NCBI RefSeq assembly: GCF_025452195.1
Contig: NZ_CP104973.1
Location: 1,612,001 to 1,676,000, forward strand
Direction: 5' to 3'
Origin: Phyllobacterium zundukense
Lineage (GTDB): Bacteria > Pseudomonadota > Alphaproteobacteria > Rhizobiales > Rhizobiaceae
DNA: 64,000 nucleotides
Part shown: one piece after another, positions 44,025 to 52,845 of the stretch
How positions within the stretch are numbered: the first letter of the stretch is position 1
Layout: every line of letters starts with the position of its first letter
Notes under the pieces: generated by a model
What the model was told of the DNA's origin: nothing
The model's input: only the letters and a program-made list of their open reading frames with translations
Database searches by the model: none
Translations under genes and position numbers: made by a program

Positions 44025-44848
44025 TGAAGCAGACGGCTCTTCCCTCAGGTGAGATGGTTCCGGTGCTCGGTCAGGGAACCTGGTTCATGGGCGAGGACAG
44101 ACGGCAGTTCTATCAGGAAGCGGATGCATTGCGGCTTGGCCTCGATCTCGGCATGAGCCTGATCGATACGGCGGAAATGTATGGCAATGGCGGGGCAGAG
44201 GAAGTGGTCGCCGAAGCCATCGAACACAGGCGCGACGAGGTATTTCTGGTAAGCAAGGTCTTACCATCAAATGCATCGCGAAGGGGTACCGCACTCGCCT
44301 GCGAACGCAGTCTCAAACGCCTGAAATGCGAAACGATCGACCTTTATCTCCTCCACTGGCGCGGCGGCTACCCGCTTGAAGAAACAGTGGCTGGATTCGA
44401 AGACCTGATCAAGGCCGGGAAGATCCGGCATTGGGGCGTCAGCAATTTCGATACGGAAGATATGGAAGAGCTTCATGCGTTCGACGGCGGCAAGGCTGTC
44501 TCGACCAACCAGGTGCTTTACAATCTCAGCCGGCGCGGCGTCGAGTTTGAGCTATTGCCTTGGTGCCAGACGCAGAGGGTGCCGATAATGGCCTATTCGC
44601 CGATCGAGCAGGGGCGGATGCTCAATCATCCGGTACTCGCACGTATTGCCAAGGAGTGCGGGGCAACTCCTGCCGCGGTGGCGTTGGCTTTTGTTCTGAG
44701 CCATGACGGGGTCATCGCTATTCCAAAATCGAGTACTTCCAAGCACATACGGGAGAATCGCCGCGCTGTAGACGTAATGCTGACTGCGGATCAACTCGCT
44801 CTTCTGGATGAAGCTTTCCCCCCCACCGCGACGAAAACGACCGCTTGA
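44021..44848 (+). CDS. Aldo/keto reductase
   Basis: 275 residues. It has the AKR catalytic tetrad wording: [18 protein letters not shown] (Asp and Tyr), [16 protein letters not shown] (Lys), [16 protein letters not shown] (His near the active site), and the NADPH site [19 protein letters not shown]. It reduces aldehydes or ketones with NADPH in the cytoplasm, or in the diketogluconate branch to which [12 protein letters not shown] and AIPKSS are similar. Paired with the GFA gene; a stem-loop follows its stop. Confidence 0.88.
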   Translation: MMKQTALPSGEMVPVLGQGTWFMGEDRRQFYQEADALRLGLDLGMSLIDTAEMYGNGGAEEVVAEAIEHRRDEVFLVSKVLPSNASRRGTALACERSLKRLKCETIDLYLLHWRGGYPLEETVAGFEDLIKAGKIRHWGVSNFDTEDMEELHAFDGGKAVSTNQVLYNLSRRGVEFELLPWCQTQRVPIMAYSPIEQGRMLNHPVLARIAKECGATPAAVALAFVLSHDGVIAIPKSSTSKHIRENRRAVDVMLTADQLALLDEAFPPTATKTTA

Positions 44849-44855
44849 GATGTTG

Positions 44856-44900
44856 TAGGGTCAGGTGCCATTTCGATCATATTAATGGGTCCTGACCCTA
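44856..44900. terminator. Bidirectional stem-loop between the aldo/keto reductase and ClC genes
   Basis: TAGGGTCAGGTGCCATT pairs with AATGGGTCCTGACCCTA with two mismatches over 17 bp, loop of 11 bases. It includes the ClC stop codon (44898-44900). The convergent genes on both sides make a two-way terminator likely; the regular form also suggests a dispersed palindromic element. Confidence 0.55.
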
Positions 44901-46691
44901 GATTTCTCCGGAGACATCGCGCCGCTGTCTGTCCAGTTCTTCGCTATAGCGGCGGAGTGTATGGCTTTCGGTAAGGAGGCCGATGACGCGGCGCTCGACA
45001 AGGTCACTGACGACAGCCAGTTCTTCACTTTCTGCCTTGTCAAAAATAGCGGCAGCCTGTTTGGCGTTCATCTGGGGTTGCAGGAAGTCGTTCTTGTATT
45101 TGATCAGGCCGATGATCGATTGGCCTTCGTCGGAGCTTTCGGTCACGCCCGAATGTGCCTCCGGTACCAGAACCATGCCGGCATATTTGTTGTTATCGTC
45201 GACAATGATCACGCGCTGGGTTGAACCAAGCGGGAAATCACGGCGAAACTCATCGATGCTCAAGCTGGATTGCGCTGTTCGGACATCGACACGCATGAGC
45301 TTGGCAACGGTCAGATTGCGAATCCAGCCCACATCATGGGCACTTCTGATACTTTCGCCCCTCAGGTGGAAACGCCAGGTAGCGAACGAATAGCCGAACA
45401 GATTGCGTACAGTGAGCGAGGCGGTAATCACGGCCGCAAGGACCAACACCGTTATGGGAAAATCGCCAGTGATCTCGAGGGCAAGGAACGTCATGGTCAT
45501 AGGGCCGCCGATGACCGATACGGCCAGCGCACTCATGCCGACAACGGCATAAATAACTGGTGTCAACGTCGCATGGGCGAAGACGTAGGGTGCCGAATAA
45601 GCAAAGAGCTTGCCCAATAAAGCGCCCATGAACAGCGAGCCGAAAAACAGGCCGCCGCGGAAACCCGAACCGATGGAAATCGCCGAGGCAAACGCCTTGA
45701 GCAGGAGGACGCCAATCAAAGCCGCGATCGGAGTTGTGTTATCGAGATTGAGGTGCAGTGCGCCGTGACCGCCGGAGAGAACCTGAGGTGAGATCAGCGC
45801 CAAAAGGCCGATGAGAGCACCGCCAAACAATGGCCGGATCGGTCCGGGAATAAAGCTCTTTCGCGCAATCTGCTCGATAAACGCGACCCCCTTCATGAGA
45901 AGGATGCCGGCCAGTGCGCAGAAGACACCGAGAAGCAGAGCCGGGATATAATCTGCCGGGACTACTGTACCGAAATTGCCGATATCGATGATAAAATTAT
46001 CGCCGGCTAGCACGCGCGCGATAATTGTGGCGACAAGCGCAGAAACGACGACTGGCGCGAGACTAAGGATCGTATAGGAGCCGATGATCAACTCGAAGGC
46101 GTAGAATGAACCGGTTAGCGGGGCGTTGAACGCAGCCGCAATCGCGCCGGCTGCGCCACAACCTACGAGGATTCGCAGGTCCGAACGACGCAATTTCAAC
46201 GAGAGGCCAATCTTCGAAGCGAGGCCCGATGCAAGTTGGGTGTAGCCGGCTTCGAGACCAACCGATGCGCCGAAACCGTTGGAGATGAGGTTTTGAGCAG
46301 TAATGATGAGGCTGTCATTGAGTGAAAGACGTCCGCCGTGCAGTGCGTTTGCCTCGATGGGGTCGACCATGGGTCGTTTGCGATAACGGTTGAGGATAAG
46401 CAGTAACAATCCCAAAATGGCACCGCCCGTCACAGGTGCGACGAGCAAAAGAACGTGATCATTCGCCATGATCGACGAGAGCCGCTCGCCTTCGTTCAAC
46501 CCGAAAATCAACTCGTGCATCGTCTGTGCGATGAAGCTCATGGCGGTGACGACGGAGCCCGATACGATGCCGACAGCAGCTGCCGCAAGAACCAGGCCGA
46601 GTTCGGTGCTGCGGGCAAATGCACGCAACCGGCTTGGTGCAAGAAATATAGAGAAAATGCCCAATCGGCGCAGTGCCAGTTTGCGAGACAT
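44898..46691 (-). CDS. ClC-family chloride channel/antiporter with C-terminal CBS region
   Basis: 597 residues: about 11 hydrophobic segments up to about residue 430, then a cytoplasmic tail with two CBS-like parts (LSIDEFRRDFPLGSTQRVII; AAIFDKAESEELAVVSDL). The gating-glutamate region reads NGFGASVGLEAGYTQ, where ClC consensus has GREGP, and the late pore segment is GFRGGLFFGSLFMGALLG. It is probably a chloride channel or a proton/anion antiporter of the inner membrane. The non-canonical filter means the ion cannot be stated. It stands alone. Confidence 0.85.
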   Translation of the reverse strand: MSRKLALRRLGIFSIFLAPSRLRAFARSTELGLVLAAAAVGIVSGSVVTAMSFIAQTMHELIFGLNEGERLSSIMANDHVLLLVAPVTGGAILGLLLLILNRYRKRPMVDPIEANALHGGRLSLNDSLIITAQNLISNGFGASVGLEAGYTQLASGLASKIGLSLKLRRSDLRILVGCGAAGAIAAAFNAPLTGSFYAFELIIGSYTILSLAPVVVSALVATIIARVLAGDNFIIDIGNFGTVVPADYIPALLLGVFCALAGILLMKGVAFIEQIARKSFIPGPIRPLFGGALIGLLALISPQVLSGGHGALHLNLDNTTPIAALIGVLLLKAFASAISIGSGFRGGLFFGSLFMGALLGKLFAYSAPYVFAHATLTPVIYAVVGMSALAVSVIGGPMTMTFLALEITGDFPITVLVLAAVITASLTVRNLFGYSFATWRFHLRGESIRSAHDVGWIRNLTVAKLMRVDVRTAQSSLSIDEFRRDFPLGSTQRVIIVDDNNKYAGMVLVPEAHSGVTESSDEGQSIIGLIKYKNDFLQPQMNAKQAAAIFDKAESEELAVVSDLVERRVIGLLTESHTLRRYSEELDRQRRDVSGEI

Positions 46692-46795
46692 TGTCGGCCC
46701 GGAGAGTTTGGTTTGATCATCAGAGGACAGGTCGACAGCCGAATATACGTCTATTGTGTCAATGCGTTGGCACGATTCATATCATTTTCATTCAG

Positions 46796-47797
46796 ATGAT
46801 GGCGCGCGAGTCCTGCGCGCGCCCTGAGTTCCTTAGTGGCTCAGCAGACGAGCAGCCAGCTTGCTGTGTGACAGGTTGGGCCCGAGTGCCTGGCGCGCCG
46901 CCTCGAAAGTGTTCCAGTCAGCCGCATGCCAATCTGGCACTCGATGAGCCCCACTATAAAGTCAGCCTTTTGTCGGAGAGGGGCGGGCTGATCGCTTCGT
47001 CCGCTGGTTTTTCTGTCAGCACTGACCCTTTCAGCGACGCTCCATTCGATACGGTGCTGGTGGTGGGTAACAATGACGTCGAGCCGGTGTCGTCAGCCCT
47101 GATCGATTTCTTGCGCGAAGTCGCACCGCGATCACGCCGCATTGGCTCGACCTGTACCGGCGCTTTCATCCTTGCCGAGGCCGGGCTGCTGGACGGGCGG
47201 CGCGCGACGACCCACTGGTTCCATGCCCGGAATTTCCAGCGGATGTTTCCCAACGTGAAGATGGAGGAGGATCGCATCTTCATCATCGACGGACCGGTCT
47301 GGACATCCGCCGGCATGACCTCGTGTATCGATCTGGCTTTGGCGCTGGTGGAAAAGGATCTGGGGATCGATATAGCCAAATCAGTTGCCCGAAAGCTCGT
47401 CGTCTATCATCGCCGTGCGGGTGGGCAATCGCAGTACTCGGCGCTGTTCGAACTTAATCCGAAATCTGACCGAATCCAAAAGAGTCTCATCTATGCCAGG
47501 GAAAATCTGCACAAGGAGCTGTCGGTAGAGCAACTCGCGGAACTCGTGCATCTCAGCCCGCGCCAGTTCAGCAGGGCGTTTCAGGCAGAAACCGGCCAAT
47601 CACCCGCCAAGGCTATCGAGAACCTGCGCGTGGAGGCGGCGCGGTTGATGATTGAAAATGGTCGCATCCCGATTGATACAATCGCCCGCGATGTTGGGTT
47701 CGGTGATCGGGAACGCATGCGCCGCGCATTTCTGCGGGCTTTCGGGCAGCCACCGCGATACATGCAGCGGAATGCTCGGACAGAGGCTATTTCATAG
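46796..47797 (+). CDS. GlxA-family (DJ-1/PfpI plus AraC) regulator, N-terminally truncated
   Basis: Family homology begins only at about 46928 with ANLALDEPHYKVSLLSERGG; the open frame reaches back to ATG 46796 and beyond, but those codons are antisense to a minus-strand remnant. So the first strand of the DJ-1/PfpI domain, about 25 residues normally reading like FLLYPGFQ, is missing. The rest is intact: IGSTCTGAFILAEAGLLDGR, THWFHARNF, and an AraC DNA-binding domain with two HTHs (LSVEQLAELVHLSPRQFSRA; IDTIARDVGFGDRERMRRAF). Such regulators control amine, betaine or amino-acid use. A truncated sensor domain suggests a defective protein. It overlaps the convergent amidase gene by 11 bases. 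Confidence 0.7.
   Translation: MMARESCARPEFLSGSADEQPACCVTGWARVPGAPPRKCSSQPHANLALDEPHYKVSLLSERGGLIASSAGFSVSTDPFSDAPFDTVLVVGNNDVEPVSSALIDFLREVAPRSRRIGSTCTGAFILAEAGLLDGRRATTHWFHARNFQRMFPNVKMEEDRIFIIDGPVWTSAGMTSCIDLALALVEKDLGIDIAKSVARKLVVYHRRAGGQSQYSALFELNPKSDRIQKSLIYARENLHKELSVEQLAELVHLSPRQFSRAFQAETGQSPAKAIENLRVEAARLMIENGRIPIDTIARDVGFGDRERMRRAFLRAFGQPPRYMQRNARTEAIS
46801..46823 (-). terminator. GC hairpin after a minus-strand gene remnant
   Basis: GGCGCGCG pairs with CGCGCGCC (8 bp) around AGTCCTG, 9 bases beyond the stop of the remnant at 46833. It has no T-run. Confidence 0.4.
46833..46937 (-). pseudogene. C-terminal remnant of an unidentified gene
   Basis: On the minus strand an uninterrupted, protein-like frame reads PDWHAADWNTFEAARQALGP followed by NLSHSKLAARLLSH and TAA at 46833. 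Codon use and composition are those of a real C-terminus, and a GC hairpin follows. Its upstream part would lie where the GlxA-type regulator now begins on the other strand, so the gene was cut at about 46925-46940. The family is not recognised. Confidence 0.45.
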
Positions 47798-49055
47798 CCA
47801 TCTGAAGCGCGGCCAGAGTCGATTCCAGCAAAACCTGTGCGCCCAGTATGGAGTGTTCGGGTTTGACGAATTCCGCTTCATTGTGGCTGAGACCATCGCG
47901 GCAAGGCACGAAGATCATGGCAGCATCGGTGACCCGCGCAAGGAAAAGTGCATCATGGAACGCGCCCGACAGCATTGGCTTGGAGGTAATACCGAGACGC
48001 GTTGTTGCCTGATCGATAGCTTGCAATAGCAATGGAGAAAATTGCGCCGGTGGCATGTCGAACGTTCTGCGGATGGTCACTGCACAACCGAACGTCGCCG
48101 CCTTTTCTTCGCAGGTTGCGCGAATATGGTCCTCCAGTCGTGCCAGTTCGGCAGCGTCCGGATGGCGCAGGTCGACGCTGAAGGATACCTTGCCGGGAAT
48201 GGCGTTGATTGACGCTGGCTCTAGCGATATGCGGCCGATGGTCAATCGGGCCCGCTCATCGTTGGGCATGACAGAATTGTAAAGCTCCTGTAGCGCTTCG
48301 GTGACCGCTACCAGCGGATCGCGGCGGAACGAGAGCTGCGTCGTTCCGGCATGGGCGGTCTGCCCAGTGACCACGACCTCGAGCCAGCGCGTACCTTGAA
48401 TCGCATGGACGATGCCGATCGGGATATTCTCGCGCTCAAGCGATGGGCCTTGTTCAATATGCAATTCCAGATAACCGGAGAGCGGGTTTCCTAGCGGGCG
48501 CAGGATCGCTTGCGGAAGTGCATCGAGTGTCGCCGCAAGTTCCTCGCCCAATACCTTGCCGTCGGGAGAATGGGCGGAGTGCCATTGAGCCGGGATTGTA
48601 CCCGTGGCAAAGGCCATCGATCCCATGCAACCTGGAGCGTACTGGCTGCCTTCCTCGTTGGTCCAGGCAACGACCTCGACAGCCGAGGGTGTCTGGATGC
48701 TGGCATCCTCCAGCGATTCGAGCACTTCGAAGGCTGACAATGTACCAAGCGCGCCGTCGAAGCGACCTCCCATGGGCTGACTGTCAAGGTGGCTGCCGAT
48801 CAAGAAAGGCGGAAGGTCGTTGGAAAGCCCACGCCGGTGGATGAACAAATTGGCCATTGGATCCTGGAAAACGCCAAAGCCGCGCTCCAAAGCCAGATTT
48901 GCAAGTTTAGTCCGGGCGCTCCGATCTTCGGGAGACAGTGCCTGACGGTTGACGCCACCTGCCGGCGTAGCGCCAATAGCAGCGAAGTCATCCAGTCTCT
49001 GAAGGAGACGCTCTCCGTTGATCTTGCCACCTCTGTTCATTGCGATTTGGGTCAA
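47787..49055 (-). CDS. M20-type N-carbamoylase / allantoate amidohydrolase-like amidase
   Basis: 422 residues of the hydantoinase/carbamoylase (AllC-like) family. Two-metal ligands are visible in IGSHLDSQPMGGRFDGALG (His and Asp), WTNEEGSQYAPGCMGS (Glu pair) and YLELHIEQGPSLERENIPIG (His), with a C-terminal DALFLARVTDAAMIFVPCRDG and SHNEAEF. These enzymes cleave N-carbamoyl or allantoate-type ureido bonds, releasing ammonia and CO2. It is the last gene of the leftward operon; its start overlaps the preceding gene as ATGA. Confidence 0.88.
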   Translation of the reverse strand: MTQIAMNRGGKINGERLLQRLDDFAAIGATPAGGVNRQALSPEDRSARTKLANLALERGFGVFQDPMANLFIHRRGLSNDLPPFLIGSHLDSQPMGGRFDGALGTLSAFEVLESLEDASIQTPSAVEVVAWTNEEGSQYAPGCMGSMAFATGTIPAQWHSAHSPDGKVLGEELAATLDALPQAILRPLGNPLSGYLELHIEQGPSLERENIPIGIVHAIQGTRWLEVVVTGQTAHAGTTQLSFRRDPLVAVTEALQELYNSVMPNDERARLTIGRISLEPASINAIPGKVSFSVDLRHPDAAELARLEDHIRATCEEKAATFGCAVTIRRTFDMPPAQFSPLLLQAIDQATTRLGITSKPMLSGAFHDALFLARVTDAAMIFVPCRDGLSHNEAEFVKPEHSILGAQVLLESTLAALQMAMK

Positions 49056-49822
49056 TCTTTCGCAATCGCCCAGGCAAGCATCTGTTCGAACAGCGTCTTA
49101 TAGCCCTTCCACGCTATAAAATCCGAAGGGAGCCAGTGCGGCCCGACATCGGAGGTCCAGGCGAGTGTGCGGCCTTTGCCGTAGGTGCCCGTGACGAGAA
49201 GGGGCTGTGAGCCGTAGTCGGTGGAAACCGTTGCAAGGACTTCCGCGCCGTCCTTGACCGTGACCTCGTTGTAACCGAGCAAGATCGGCCAGTCCTTGCC
49301 GAGTCCCTGCAAAATGCGATGGTCGCCAGAGCCGGTTACGACAGGGGTGAACCCTTCCGGCACCTCGATGCGGTCGTCGACGGAAAGGCAAGTCACCGGC
49401 AGGACCTCTTCCACCGCCGTCTTGTGATAGCGTGCGCCGCCATTGATACCCTGGAAACTGTAGTAGCCCCCAAACATCAGCAGCGCACCACCATTGCGAA
49501 CATAGTCGCGCAGCAGGCGAAGGCGGTTCGGCGTCGTCTTCGAATGAATCCACGTATCTGGATGCAGGAGCAATGTGTTGGCGCCGATATCGGAAAGAAT
49601 GATCGCCTTGTACTCGGACAACGCTTCAATCGTTTGAGGGAAGTCGCGTTGCGCTTCGTGCGCCGGCATGAATTTCACGTCGAAGTCGCTGTCCTCCAAC
49701 GCCTTCAGCAATTCGTCGGCGCCGGTGTGGTAGGTGACGGTCGGGAATTGGTCGAAACCCTTGATGTGGGTCGCGGTGGAAACCCATGACTCACCGGCGA
49801 GTAGAACTTTGTGTTTGGACAT
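49052..49822 (-). CDS. Glutamine-amidotransferase-like protein
   Basis: 256 residues with the class I glutamine amidotransferase-like (flavodoxin/ThuA-related) fold: VLLAGESWVSTATHIKGFDQ at the start, SEYKAIILSDIGANTLLLHP, GGALLMFGGYYSFQGINGGA and a C-terminal GRTLAWTSDVGPHWLPSDF. Where true amidotransferases have a nucleophilic cysteine this protein reads GGYYSFQG, so it is unlikely to hydrolyse glutamine. It may instead bind or process the pathway intermediate. Between the phosphotriesterase and amidase genes in one operon. Confidence 0.75.
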   Translation of the reverse strand: MSKHKVLLAGESWVSTATHIKGFDQFPTVTYHTGADELLKALEDSDFDVKFMPAHEAQRDFPQTIEALSEYKAIILSDIGANTLLLHPDTWIHSKTTPNRLRLLRDYVRNGGALLMFGGYYSFQGINGGARYHKTAVEEVLPVTCLSVDDRIEVPEGFTPVVTGSGDHRILQGLGKDWPILLGYNEVTVKDGAEVLATVSTDYGSQPLLVTGTYGKGRTLAWTSDVGPHWLPSDFIAWKGYKTLFEQMLAWAIAKD

Positions 49823-49852
49823 GAAAACTCCTTGAATACCAAAACGCAGCGA

Positions 49853-50944
49853 TCAAGCCACAGCGGAAAATACGGATCTGGGGTTGTCTGTGAGCATGCG
49901 CTCGATGGTTCCGGCGTCGACGCCGTGGCGCTTGAGGCGTGGCACGAAGTGCTTGAGAATATAGCCGTAACCGAAGCCGCCATAGCGTGTCAGCATCATC
50001 TTCAGGAATACGTCCTGCGAGAGCAGAACGCGGTCGCCAAACCCCATATCGACGAGTGAGCGAATGGCACGGGCGTTCTGTTCGTCAGATGGTGACTGAG
50101 CATCCTGATCGGCGTAGTAATAGTCCATGCCGATCATATCGTATTCGAGGAACGCGCCGCGCTTGGCGAGCCCAGCCTGGTAGGGCAGATCCTCGTGACT
50201 GGGGTTCATGTGGCAGAGTATCGTGTGGTGGAGATCCGCGCCTTCTTCTTCGACGATGTCCAGTACCTGGTTGGCAAGACGTTCCCAACCTGGCAGATGG
50301 ATCGATAGCGGCACGCCGGTAAGACGGGACGCACGCGCCGAAGCCCGCAACGACTTGCGCTCTTCGGATGTGAAGTCCTTGCTGACGCCAACTTCACCGA
50401 TGATTCCCGCCATGATCTCGGGTTGCGTATTGCCGCCGCCCACATCGTTGACGAGAAATTCGGTGACCGCATCGACATCCATAGCTTTCAGCCATTCGGG
50501 ATGGGTGTGTTGCAGGTAGAAGCCGGAGCCCATGACGATCTTCAGATTGGCCATGCGGGAGATGCGCCGCAGCTTCACCGGATCGCGGCCGATGCCGATG
50601 TTGGTGGGATCGACGACGGTGTGGCCACCGAGCGCCTGAAAGCGTTTGAGTTCGGAAAGCGCAAGGTCCGCATCGTCCAAGGAAACGTTGTCACGATTCA
50701 TGTATGGGTTCATGCGCAATTCGCCGATGATCTCGATCGATACAGGCTGATCCGCGATCGCCAATTCGTCGGGATGGCACGGGCATTTCCAGGTTGTGGC
50801 TCCATCCAGCAGAATGTGCTCATGCATCAGGGTAACGCCCATTTCGGCGACAGGCAGCGGCCCCTGAACGGTCATCAGGGTTCCGGACTTGATCCCGATC
50901 GGTGCACGTCCGCGTTCATTGTTCTGAAAGTCGAGGCCTGTCAT
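49853..50944 (-). CDS. Phosphotriesterase-family metal hydrolase
   Basis: 363 residues. The first metal pair is in MGVTLMHEHILLDGATTW (H-x-H). A carboxylated-lysine or glutamate bridge should lie in GIIGEVGVSKDFTSEERKSL, followed by the later ligands in GVPLSIHLPGWERL and LHHTILCHMNPSHEDLP, and the Asp in DRVLLSQDVFLKMMLTRYGG. This is the plan of phosphotriesterases and phosphotriesterase-like lactonases. It probably opens a lactone, lactam or similar ring. Its start lies one base from the permease stop, within the operon. Confidence 0.85.
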   Translation of the reverse strand: MTGLDFQNNERGRAPIGIKSGTLMTVQGPLPVAEMGVTLMHEHILLDGATTWKCPCHPDELAIADQPVSIEIIGELRMNPYMNRDNVSLDDADLALSELKRFQALGGHTVVDPTNIGIGRDPVKLRRISRMANLKIVMGSGFYLQHTHPEWLKAMDVDAVTEFLVNDVGGGNTQPEIMAGIIGEVGVSKDFTSEERKSLRASARASRLTGVPLSIHLPGWERLANQVLDIVEEEGADLHHTILCHMNPSHEDLPYQAGLAKRGAFLEYDMIGMDYYYADQDAQSPSDEQNARAIRSLVDMGFGDRVLLSQDVFLKMMLTRYGGFGYGYILKHFVPRLKRHGVDAGTIERMLTDNPRSVFSAVA

Positions 50945-51973
50945 TCATCTGCTCCGGATCGCGCCGCGGAACAGACGGAAGTTCAACCAGATTGCGACAA
51001 GGATGATCGTGCCGGTAACGATGGGTGTGAAGAATGGTGACATGTGCGCAAGGATAAGGCCATTGCCGATAACGGCGACGGTCAAGGCTCCAAGGACGGT
51101 GCCAATCAGCGTGCCCCGGCCGCCGAAAAGACTGGTCCCGCCGAGCACGACGGCGGCAATCACTTCCAGCTCAAAGCCTTGTCCGGCATTGGACGAACCA
51201 GAGCCGAGGCGGGCGGCGAGGATGATACCGGCCGCTGCCGCTGCTGTGCTCGAGAGGACATAAACCATCAACGTTGTTAGCCGCGTATCGACACCGGCGC
51301 GGCGGACAGCCTCGGCGTTCGCACCAATGCCGGTCACATAGCGGCCGAAGCGGGTTTCGTTGAAGACGAGGTACGCGACGACAAGCACGACGAGGGCAAT
51401 CAGCGCGGGGACCGGCACGCCGAGAAACCAGGCGCGGCCGATAACCGTGAAAGGGCTCGTTGCTTCGACCGGGATGGAATAACCGCCAGTGATAAGCAGA
51501 GCTATGCCGCGGATGACAGACAGCCCGGCCAGCGTGACGATGAAGGCAGGTATCCGCTCATATGCAATGAAAAAACCTTGAATTGCACCAATGGCAGCGC
51601 CAAGCAGCAGCATCGCGACGATGACCAGTGGCCAGGGCAAGCCAGCCTGCAATGTCACGGCCGACAGGGTGGCGACGAGCGCGAGAACAGAACCGACCGA
51701 AAGGTCGATACCACCCGTTGTGATGACGAAGGTCATGGCAGCCGCCACGATCAAGAGTGGTGCCGATTGCCTGACAATGTTGAGGAGATTCGGCGCCGTT
51801 AGAAAGGCGTCGGTAATGCCGGAGAACAACAGGCACACGACGAGAAAGAAGATGGCAATGGAAACGACGCTGCCGTTGGCCATGAAACGATCGTGCAGCG
51901 TGCTTTTTCGGACGCGCGTCTGAGCGGCGGCCGGATGCAGGGCATCGTTGCTTGAAGTCGATGGATTGCTCAT
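50945..51973 (-). CDS. ABC transporter permease, ribose/sugar (RbsC) type
   Basis: 342 residues with about 9-10 helices of the branched permease type. Signature segments are TTGGIDLSVGSVLALVATLS near residue 85, VTGIGANAEAVRRAGVDTRL (the coupling region) and GGTSLFGGRGTLIGTVLGAL. RbsC-type permeases form homodimers with an ATPase and a periplasmic binding protein. It overlaps the ATPase gene as ATGA. Confidence 0.92.
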   Translation of the reverse strand: MSNPSTSSNDALHPAAAQTRVRKSTLHDRFMANGSVVSIAIFFLVVCLLFSGITDAFLTAPNLLNIVRQSAPLLIVAAAMTFVITTGGIDLSVGSVLALVATLSAVTLQAGLPWPLVIVAMLLLGAAIGAIQGFFIAYERIPAFIVTLAGLSVIRGIALLITGGYSIPVEATSPFTVIGRAWFLGVPVPALIALVVLVVAYLVFNETRFGRYVTGIGANAEAVRRAGVDTRLTTLMVYVLSSTAAAAAGIILAARLGSGSSNAGQGFELEVIAAVVLGGTSLFGGRGTLIGTVLGALTVAVIGNGLILAHMSPFFTPIVTGTIILVAIWLNFRLFRGAIRSR

Positions 51974-52773
51974 GGCCGTGCTCCATTGTCTTCGCTGCGG
52001 CGCGCCGAACGAGCCTGGAACTTGCGCCCGACGATGAGGTTCACCACGTCTTCGATGCTGGTGTCTTCAATGCGTCTTTCGGCGACATTGCGGCCCTCAT
52101 ACATAACCTGAATGCGGTCGCAGACCAGGAACAGATCCTGCAGACGGTGGGTGATCAGGATCACACTGACGCCGCGGGCGCTGACAGCACGAATAAGATC
52201 AAGAACTGCCTCGACCTCCGCGACCGCGAGGGCTGCCGTTGGTTCGTCCATGATGAGAACGGAAGGTTCGAAGGAAGCCGCGCGGCCGATGGCGATGGAT
52301 TGACGCTGGCCACCAGAAAGATTTTCAACCTTCAGACCCGTATCCGCAATGACGATGCCAAGCCGGTCGAGCATGGTGCGGGCCTCGTCGTGCATCCGCC
52401 TTTTGTCGAGAAAGGGCATGCCCAATATCCGGCGTCTCGGTTCCCTTCCAAGGAATATATTACCCGCCACATCGACGGTATCGCACAGGGAAAGGTCCTG
52501 ATAAACCATCTCCACATGTTCTGATCTTGCGTCGGCGGGCGAGGAAAAAGATACGGTCTTGCCGTCGATCTCGATAGTTCCTGCGTCCGGTATGACGGCG
52601 CCGGACAAAACCTTGCTCAGAGTCGATTTGCCGGCACCATTGTCGCCGACGAGACCGAGCACTTCACCGGGCTTCAGGCTCAACGATACATTGTCGAGTG
52701 TCTGGATCGTATTGTACCGCTTGGATATGCCGGTCATGCGGACCCGGTAGGTTTCATTACCAATATCGTTCAT
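51970..52773 (-). CDS. ABC transporter ATP-binding protein, single-domain sugar type
   Basis: 267 residues with one ATPase domain: Walker A GLVGDNGAGKSTLSKVLSG, signature VENLSGGQRQSIAIGRA, Walker B SVLIMDEPTAALAVAEVEAV and switch VILITHRLQDLFLVCDRI. RbsA-type sugar importers normally have two fused domains; this short form is that of the FrcA group, which works as a dimer. It powers the importer with the adjacent permease and binding protein. Confidence 0.92.
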   Translation of the reverse strand: MNDIGNETYRVRMTGISKRYNTIQTLDNVSLSLKPGEVLGLVGDNGAGKSTLSKVLSGAVIPDAGTIEIDGKTVSFSSPADARSEHVEMVYQDLSLCDTVDVAGNIFLGREPRRRILGMPFLDKRRMHDEARTMLDRLGIVIADTGLKVENLSGGQRQSIAIGRAASFEPSVLIMDEPTAALAVAEVEAVLDLIRAVSARGVSVILITHRLQDLFLVCDRIQVMYEGRNVAERRIEDTSIEDVVNLIVGRKFQARSARRSEDNGARP

Positions 52774-52845
52774 CGCAATACCATTGGGTTAAATGACGAT
52801 AGGACCGGGCGCGGCATGTGCGGCCGCGCCCTTGCAGCACTTGTT

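Noticed and set aside
46796..46930. Plus-strand reading SKVFQSA as the missing N-terminus of the GlxA regulator with a 4-base insertion
   Set aside because: The same DNA reads on the minus strand as a far better protein C-terminus with a stop and hairpin, so the resemblance to a GlxA segment is chance.
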